A stretch of 64,000 bases of DNA from Pisolithus tinctorius (Eukaryota; Basidiomycota; Agaricomycetes; Boletales; Pisolithaceae). Under the pieces are notes generated by a model that saw nothing but the letters and a program-made list of their open reading frames with translations, had not been told where the DNA came from and did not search any database. Position 1 is the first letter of the stretch; each line of letters starts with the position of its first letter. Shown piece by piece: positions 58,017-64,000 of the stretch. The stretch is from the NCBI GenBank assembly GCA_024663395.1, contig JANFAH010000116.1, positions 1 to 64,000 of the forward strand, in the 5' to 3' direction. Made by a program: the position numbers and the translations under genes.

Positions 58017-61000
58017 CTACGTATTTTTCTTTTCTTCCCCCTCCGCCCCTAGATTTAACCACACGTCGTGCACGACCGTAGTAGAAGGTCGACCCGCTCT
58101 GTTTGCAGGATTGGGAGACCAAGGCACGTGGTTGATCTTAAGTGCCTCGCAAGCACAGCAGAAGGCGTCGACCATGAAGCGATGTTCATGCAGAGGTGGG
58201 ATTCCAGCACGCCGCGCGATGGCCTTGATCTCGTCGATGGCGACGTTGGCGACGTGGAAGAAATTTCCAGTGTGGATGAAGGGCGGTTTCCGATGGCCAT
58301 CACGGGCACACTGAGTGATGATCGTCTCCACGAAGAACGTCACGGGCCTCTGACCAAGTACTGACGTGGTCAGGTCGAACTTTCCTGCATCTGATGGCGT
58401 GATGGCAAGCAGAAGATTTGATAACACGCCTTGGTTGTAGGACAAGGGACACGGCTCGTCCTTCCAACGCGCCAAAGCCATGAACCGATCACGGGCGGCA
58501 TGCCTGACGATGTTGTCATTCGACCCGAGAAGATCGTTGAGTTCTTCTGATACCTTGGAGAACACGAATTGTTTCACGTCGTCGAAATAAACTTGCAAGG
58601 ATATCTCGGATGCATAGCATGCGATCCTGAAAGCAGGATCAGATATCGATGGATATGCCTCCTTTGGCACGTTTTCCAGTGCGAGAGTCATTGCAAAACG
58701 TGCTTCAAAGACCTATGAGAAGAGCACAGAGTCAACATCGACATCGTGTGGAATTCTAGGACATCGACCAAATACGCAAATCCACATGCCCCATGATTTG
58801 CGTGCACATGGCAATGCCACCATGGACCCAGTCATGCATGGCTGCATTCGAATCATAACATTTCTCAGATGTCAATCAAATACAAATGCGCAAATACGTC
58901 CGTCCGTCGATTTGCGCACATGGACCCCCTCAGTGATGACTGTGGAGAGGTGGCAAATGAAAGACGAGGTCGATCGCTCACCTTGTAATGATCGCTACCA
59001 TATGTCAGCTCTTGACATCGCTTGGACGATGTCAGTGGGCGGTGCGTCGCAAGGTCAACAGGCCATGAGTTCAGCCAGACGGTCAACATGCCCATGGGCA
59101 AAGATGACAGTGCAAGAAAATGGTTAGATAGGCACGGAAATCCATCGTGAATCAATCCAAGGGACAGCCATGTTCGGTCCATCAGTCTCTTGCACAACAC
59201 TGCTGCGTTGCCGGTGTGTGCATAATTCAGCGTGCGCTCCAGCATCGAGACGAACTCGACCATGCACGGGTCGACCGCTTCTCGTTTGTTCAGACCGGCC
59301 ACATGCTTCTCCCACAATATATCGATGAGCGCCGTGATGGGATAGGTGATGCATTTGAAGAGCTCTGGTATCACCTACGAAGATGCCATCAGACAGATCC
59401 ATGAGACCATGGAGCCATGGGACGTCTTACGTTGGGTTTGAAGACGACGAGCACATCCTTGATCCGGGTCAGAACGCTAGGGTAACTCCACGCTTTGAGC
59501 AACCGGCAGATGACTCGGTCATATATCATCCTTGTGATGCACGACATATGAGCAGATGGAGCATGCGGACGAGACGGCAGGTACTTACGAGCCATTGCGA
59601 AGGTCTGGACGTAGTCTGGCAACGTCCAAGGTATATGTATTTTCGAATCGAAGGGTCTGGGGTTGGCGATCGCCCGACACCTTCTGGCTGAACCTGTCAT
59701 GGGGTAGACCCTGTTCACAGAATTGAACACGTTTCTGCCACCGTCGCCGAGCTGGTCTTGTTTTCGTACCGGTACCAGAGAACGCACTGGTGACCATGCC
59801 TCTCTGGACGACATGAAATTTAGCCTCTGTTCGAACGCGATGTGACAAAGAATTATAAATCTGAGACGAGATTCCGATGATAGCAGGAGACATATGAGGG
59901 TCAGGCATGGCATCGTCTCCATCGCCGATGTCGAGGTCTGCATCTGCATCGGGATCTTGGATGGCATGGTTGATATGCTCGAGTCTGTGAGTGAAAGCAG
60001 GCATGAGACCTGCAGCCTTGACGTTGCCCAAATCCCTTGTGAATGCCAGGGGGTACACGGTGTAAGGTGATTCGTTGTTGACATGGCCATAGGCATCTTC
60101 GTTTCCCTGGAACAACTCGTGTACCTGCTTCAAGTCCAGCAAGGCACCACAGGCCTGGTATGCGGCAGGACTCCTTCTGGGGACCCGGAATCCATCTTCA
60201 TTGTAGACATTTATTTCGAAGCCATGTTCGTCCAGCAGCGGGAGTTCATCGAGATCGACAGGAAGACGAGAGGGATCATCGTCAGACTTGTCATAGAGGA
60301 TGGGGTGTTTGTCCATGATCGTGTGCTGAGCGATGTCGGTCCAGCGCTCAACGGCAAGGTAGCTACAGGCAAAGGAGTCAAGGGGATGAGGGATGGAAGC
60401 GAGGACGAACGGACATACCTGATGTGGGTGGCCAAGGAGAAGGAGACGCGGCGGATGTGGGCATAGTTTCGGTCATGGTTCCAGTTCATACGCTCGAGAT
60501 CGATGGATTGGGACACCATGAGGGGCTGGTTTTGTCCATAACGAAGGGAGACGGCGACGGGGGCATTGGCAGTGAGAAAGCCGTCTTGCTTCCAAGATCG
60601 AGGGGCAGCGGCGACCCAGGCATGCCAGAGGTCGATGAAACCTTGATGAAGGCGGACGAGGTCAGGCAAGCGGAGGTTGATCATGCGATTGGATTGACCG
60701 AAATGACCCCTGTGAAGCGTAAGTCAGATAAGCATGTAGGGATGAAGGAAATGCGCAAACGAAAGGAAGACATGAAATGCGCAGGACGACGGTGCAGAGA
60801 TTGCAGATCGTCAAAAACGCACAAACGGATGGGAGTCGAAAAATGCGTGACTGACATGACTTCTGTGGAATCCTTCACTGCATCCCAGGTAAGTGGTTCT
60901 GGGTATGGGTCCAAGCAGTGAATGTCCTTGTGGCGCATCTCGGAGAGGACGTGGGCGATGAACATGACGATCATGCGTGCATGGTGAGGGGCAACGACCG

Positions 61001-61748
61001 GGTGCCTGTGATCCAACGATGGGAGCTTGTCAGGGGTGTTATCTGGATCACGAATGTCAAAGAAGACATGAGGGACGATCGCAAGCCAGAATTGGTCGTC
61101 GAGTCGAGTGCCGACATACATCATCCTGCCCTTGGGATTGAATGGGAGAGCGTTGGCAGCATTGTCAGGCCAGAGACGGAAGGTCATGGTAAGTTGGAGT
61201 TTGGCAGTCCAGTTATGATCGGCAGCGACGTTGGGAAGTACAGCATCGAGGCCACGATGGGAGCCGACATACAAAGCATAGTCGAGGTAGTGAGGGCCGA
61301 GGCGAGGGACGAGGTCAGGGCTATCGGTGTTGACACGATAGTGGTCGTCGATGTGGATGCGATGACGATTGGACAGCAAAGAGATCGCTGGTATGGCTCG
61401 TCTGTTTTGATGGAAGTTAGACAAGGTCCTGAAGGAGACGTGCTTGAGGCGATGGGCATTGAAGAGGCGGAGATGGTCAGAGTCAGCTGGAGGATGGTGA
61501 GGGTAAAGTGCGAGGTGGACGTCGACTTGTGCATGAGGGTCACCAGTTGCAAGCTGACGAGGGACCTCAGCGACGTCGAAAGGGGCATCGTGCTGGCCTT
61601 CGTCGACAATGGGATCCTCGTCAGAGGCAGAGGAATTGCTGAAGCAAGGGGGTACAGGTGAGTGTGATGGGAGCTGTAGACAGATGACAGGACAGGCATA
61701 CCTGATGGAGTCAGCGATGGAGACGTTGTCTAGATCGGTGTCAGACAT
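58017..61748 (-). CDS. Large hypothetical protein, multi-exon, unknown family
   Basis: ATG at 61748 (MSDTDLDNVSIADSI) with a CT-rich upstream region. A short intron (GTATGC...TTCAG) joins to NSSASDEDPIVDEG. Long exons then encode FRLWPDNAANALPFNPKGRM and VFFDIRDPD. After an intron of about 169 nt (60878-60710) come MINLRLPDLVRLHQGFIDLW and LDEHGFEINVYNEDGFRVPR. Another exon gives RIKDVLVVFKPN joined to VIPELFKCITYPITALIDIL and LERTLNYAHTGNAAVLCKRL. A 269-nt intron (58981-58713) precedes VFEARFAMTLALENVPKEAY, and the last exon ends VHDVWLNLGAEGEEKKNT. About 1000 residues in total. I have seen similar FKC(L/I)TYPIT...MLER.LNY.HTGN proteins in basidiomycetes but know no function. One intron phase near 60710 is unresolved. 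Confidence 0.65.
58773..58918. repeat. 26-bp-spaced TGCGCA-type motif cluster I (intron 58981-58713)
   Basis: Motifs at 58773 (TACGCA) and 58799 (TGCGTG) are 26 bp apart. TGCGCA at 58887 and TGCGCA at 58913 are also exactly 26 bp apart. All lie in one unusually long intron. Confidence 0.7.
60752..60849. repeat. 26-bp-spaced TGCGCA-type motif cluster II (intron 60878-60710)
   Basis: TGCGCA at 60752 and 60778, exactly 26 bp apart. Degenerate relatives follow at about 60816 (AACGCA) and 60844 (TGCGTG). The cluster is inside the 169-nt intron, which is inferred from the frame change and a CACAG acceptor. Confidence 0.65.
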
Positions 61749-62119
61749 GCTGGTATGGAAGAAGATGAGCAAGATAGAGAAGAGGAGAGGGGAGAAGATA
61801 CAGATGATGGTGAGAGGTTAGGAGCGAGTGGAGACAGGAAGGATAGGTTGAGGGGGTTGATGGGGAGAGGGTATTAGTAGGGTTAGAGGCGGGCATGTCA
61901 AACAGGGGAGGGAGCGGCAATGGACCCAGAGGAGTTAGGATGGCGAGGAGGGTGGCACATTGAATTTAAGCGGACAGCTGAGGAATGAAGGAGAAGCGGG
62001 ACAGACGAGAATCAAATATGAAATACAAAATTTATGCAGTGCATGGAGATACACATGGGATGGCTAAGACAAAAGGAGGAGACACAGGAGAAGAAATAAG
62101 TATTTACGAGGGGATGATA
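61749..62119. promoter_or_regulatory. CT-rich intergenic region upstream of the gene at 61748
   Basis: On the minus strand this is a long pyrimidine-rich tract (CTCTCC, CTTCTC, CCTCAACC), typical of fungal core promoters or 5' UTRs, ending in ACCAGC next to the start codon. No coding exon is supported. Confidence 0.5.
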
Positions 62120-64000
62120 TCATCCCAGCTGTTCCACGACGTCTTCTGTCTCAGCAACCTGACTCAAACGGGAAGAGGGAGGATCACCGGCACGGAGGAA
62201 TTTTTTTCCATGGCGAATAGATGTCGCTGTGAGTAAGGGGGAGGAAATGACGTCGGTTATGAGAAACGAAGAAGGAATGAATGGAAGAAGACATACGATC
62301 GGAAGGGAGGGAGACATCATCTTCGACAGAGGAAAGGGAGTTTGAGGCGGCGCGCTTCATGTTGTGGGTGGGGAGAGCTGAAGAGGAGGGGGTTGGGGGG
62401 CGAGGAGGGCGCAGGTCACGCTTGATGGACTTGTTGGAAAGCTTGATATGGGAAGTGGGTGGGTTGTGGATGGAAGGAGGGATGGGGGGAAGATCTGGAG
62501 AGGGTGAGAGGGGAAATGGAGGAGAGAGAGGGAAATACCATGGGAGATTGCATGAAGAGGGGAAGGAGCGGTGGGAGGAGGAGACAATAACTGTGGAGTA
62601 TGATGGGAGGGGCCTGGGAGAAGGGGTTAGGGTAGGACGAGGATGTGATGGTTAGAATACCATGATCGAATTCGGTGTTTGAGGACATGACTGAGGGGGG
62701 ATGATGAGGAATGAGAGGAAGAGACGAGACGTAGAGACTTACAAGAGTCAGGGTTAACGACGTCTTCAGGATGGGCTGTAGATGATGTGGTGAGCGATGG
62801 AATGGAGATGGGAGGGGAGGGGGTGGGTGGGTCGATGATATCAGAGGAGAGAAACGCGCCAAAATGGATATGTATGTTTTTGCGCATAAAGGGGGATGGC
62901 ATGTCATGCGCATCAGAGGAATGGGAATGAAATGCGCATAGAGGGAGGGAGGATGAAATGCGCAAAACGAGGGATTAGATGTTTTGCGCAGATTAAGATA
63001 TGCGGCGACGACTTACCTGGCGGAAGAGACTCGGTCGACATTTCCATGGATGCCTCGTCACGATGAACGTCGCTGGGGATGTCCTGTAGAGAGCCTTGTC
63101 GATCAGATGCATCGTGAAGAGGTCCAAACCGATTGGGTCTCGTGTTGGGAGGGCCATCTTCGTCGGACTCATGTCCCGTAGACATATCCTCATCAGGGGT
63201 GGTAGTGGCTGCACGATGGCCTATGAGACATGCCATCAATACAAGAGAGATGGATGAGGGTGATGGTCTACACACCTGCGACGACGGATCTTGATGTCTT
63301 CTGAACAGGTGCAGGGGCGACGGGTTTGCGCTGCTCGACCTCTGAGCGGGAAAGAATGACAAATGGTTTCCGTTGAGATGCGAGTTTGGATCGCTCTTCG
63401 CCAGTGCTGTTCCAGACGACATTCAAACCATCGATGTCTTCCGTGAACTGCGCATCGGATGGATTTAGGCCCTCCATCTCCAGGCGTTGATTCCATGCAT
63501 TGACCTGGAGACTCTGTAATCGAGTGAGATCAGCGGACATGAAGGTGACGCCTGCACGCACGGCGACGAGATCTTCGAGAGAGGATTGGACGTCTGGATG
63601 CAAGTCGGGCTTGTCGCGAGCAGTCATGGTATTGGTGGTGTCGACCCAAGCGATGGTTTGTGTCTGGACGTATTGGATGATGCGCTGCAACTGAGCTTGC
63701 TGGTCTTTTTTCATGACGCTGAGGGTGTGGCGAGCAAGCTCGGTATGCAGATCGAAGCCTTCGACAGCGTTCGGGACGGCAGGGATTCCATCGGCCCAGG
63801 GGTGAGATACGGCGACTTTTGCGGGACGTTGCTTGATGTTTGAGAGGGTGGTCTGGCACCTCTCTTTCTGGATGGTGGTGAGACGGTATGGAGCGGTGTC
63901 GGCTTCGATCTTGTTGCGCAGAAATGCGGCGCCACCCTCTGGATCCGATAGGAGCTGAGGACGGTACTCACTGATGGCACAGGCCTCATATATAGAGAGG
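62120..64000 (-). CDS. Hypothetical protein, multi-exon, continues beyond the right edge
   Basis: Enters the window from the right. An exon from about 63973 encodes LTTIQKERCQTTLSNIKQRP, ELARHTLSVMKKDQQAQLQR and EDIDGLNVVWNSTGEERSKL, ending near 63274. A short intron leads to an acidic exon (TPDEDMSTGHESDEDGPPNT) ending at a GTAAGT at 63016. A 241-nt intron (63016-62776), a small exon (HPEDVVNPDS), poorly resolved exons, and a Pro/Ser-rich exon (KRDLRPPRPPTPSSSALP, MKRAASNSLSSVEDDVSL) follow. The last exon encodes RHGKKFLRAGDPPSSRLSQV and stops at 62120. No known domain is recognised. It is possibly part of the same element as the gene at 58017-61748, since both carry the 26-bp motif clusters in long introns. 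Confidence 0.5.
62855..62990. repeat. 26-bp-spaced TGCGCA motif cluster III (intron 63016-62776)
   Basis: TGCGCA occurs at 62881, 62907, 62933, 62959 and 62985, five times at exactly 26-bp intervals. A degenerate CGCGCC lies at 62855, also 26 bp before the first. The 20-bp intervals between cores are diverged, with a loose GGGA..GATGAAA pattern. Confidence 0.92.

Noticed and set aside
62855..62990. 26-bp periodic array considered as a CRISPR array
   Set aside because: Only the 6-bp core is conserved, the intervals are 20 bp of related purine-rich sequence, and the context is a eukaryotic intron.

Overview
The window is the left end of a chromosome from a filamentous fungus, most likely an agaricomycete basidiomycete. 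The evidence is a terminal CCTAA/CCCTAA array at base 1, GT-AG introns of about 50-65 nt in nearly every gene, and families typical of mushroom-forming fungi: a Plavaka (CACTA-like) transposase, a Crinkler nuclease-kinase protein, and an OrsD-type zinc-finger gene reading into the telomere. I cannot name the species. No bacterial-type genes, rRNA, tRNA or CRISPR were seen.

Layout. 1-148 telomere. 133-3548 (-) a telomere-linked-helicase-like gene cut off in frame by the telomere; several of its introns carry a 20-bp palindrome that also occurs just upstream. 4120-5010 minisatellite. 5032-6990 a 153-bp satellite array. 7040-9310 and 10102-11031 two paralogous minus-strand genes of unknown function, the second broken. 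10617-19521 and 24801-35263 are the arms of a giant inverted repeat. Its loop (19522-24800) holds an apparently intact Crinkler gene with a nuclease and a kinase domain. Each arm carries satellite DNA and a divergent two-gene module: a BAH-PHD chromatin-reader-like gene and a long gene with a Ulp1/C48-like N-terminal domain. The right arm is interrupted by two solo LTRs with clean 5-bp target duplications. 35364-46730 looks like an 11.4-kb unit with 15-bp terminal inverted repeats, a mutated Plavaka transposase and several cargo genes. 46735-55326 is a third, heavily decayed copy of satellite plus module. 55330-57690 holds a gene relic, a short tandem repeat and a 5'-truncated reverse transcriptase. 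58017-64000 holds two large minus-strand genes of unknown family, the second running off the window; three of their introns contain TGCGCA-type motifs spaced 26 bp apart.

How the parts relate. The region is a subtelomeric mosaic built by segmental duplication, retroelement insertion and DNA-transposon activity. The three module copies keep the same gene order and the same satellite flank, so they look like a recurrent subtelomeric unit. Decay is dominated by CpG to TpG/CpA changes, giving repeated CGA to TGA stop codons, as expected for methylated repeats in basidiomycetes. The best-preserved protein gene is the Crinkler in the loop. All exon structures come from reading splice signals by eye and are provisional.
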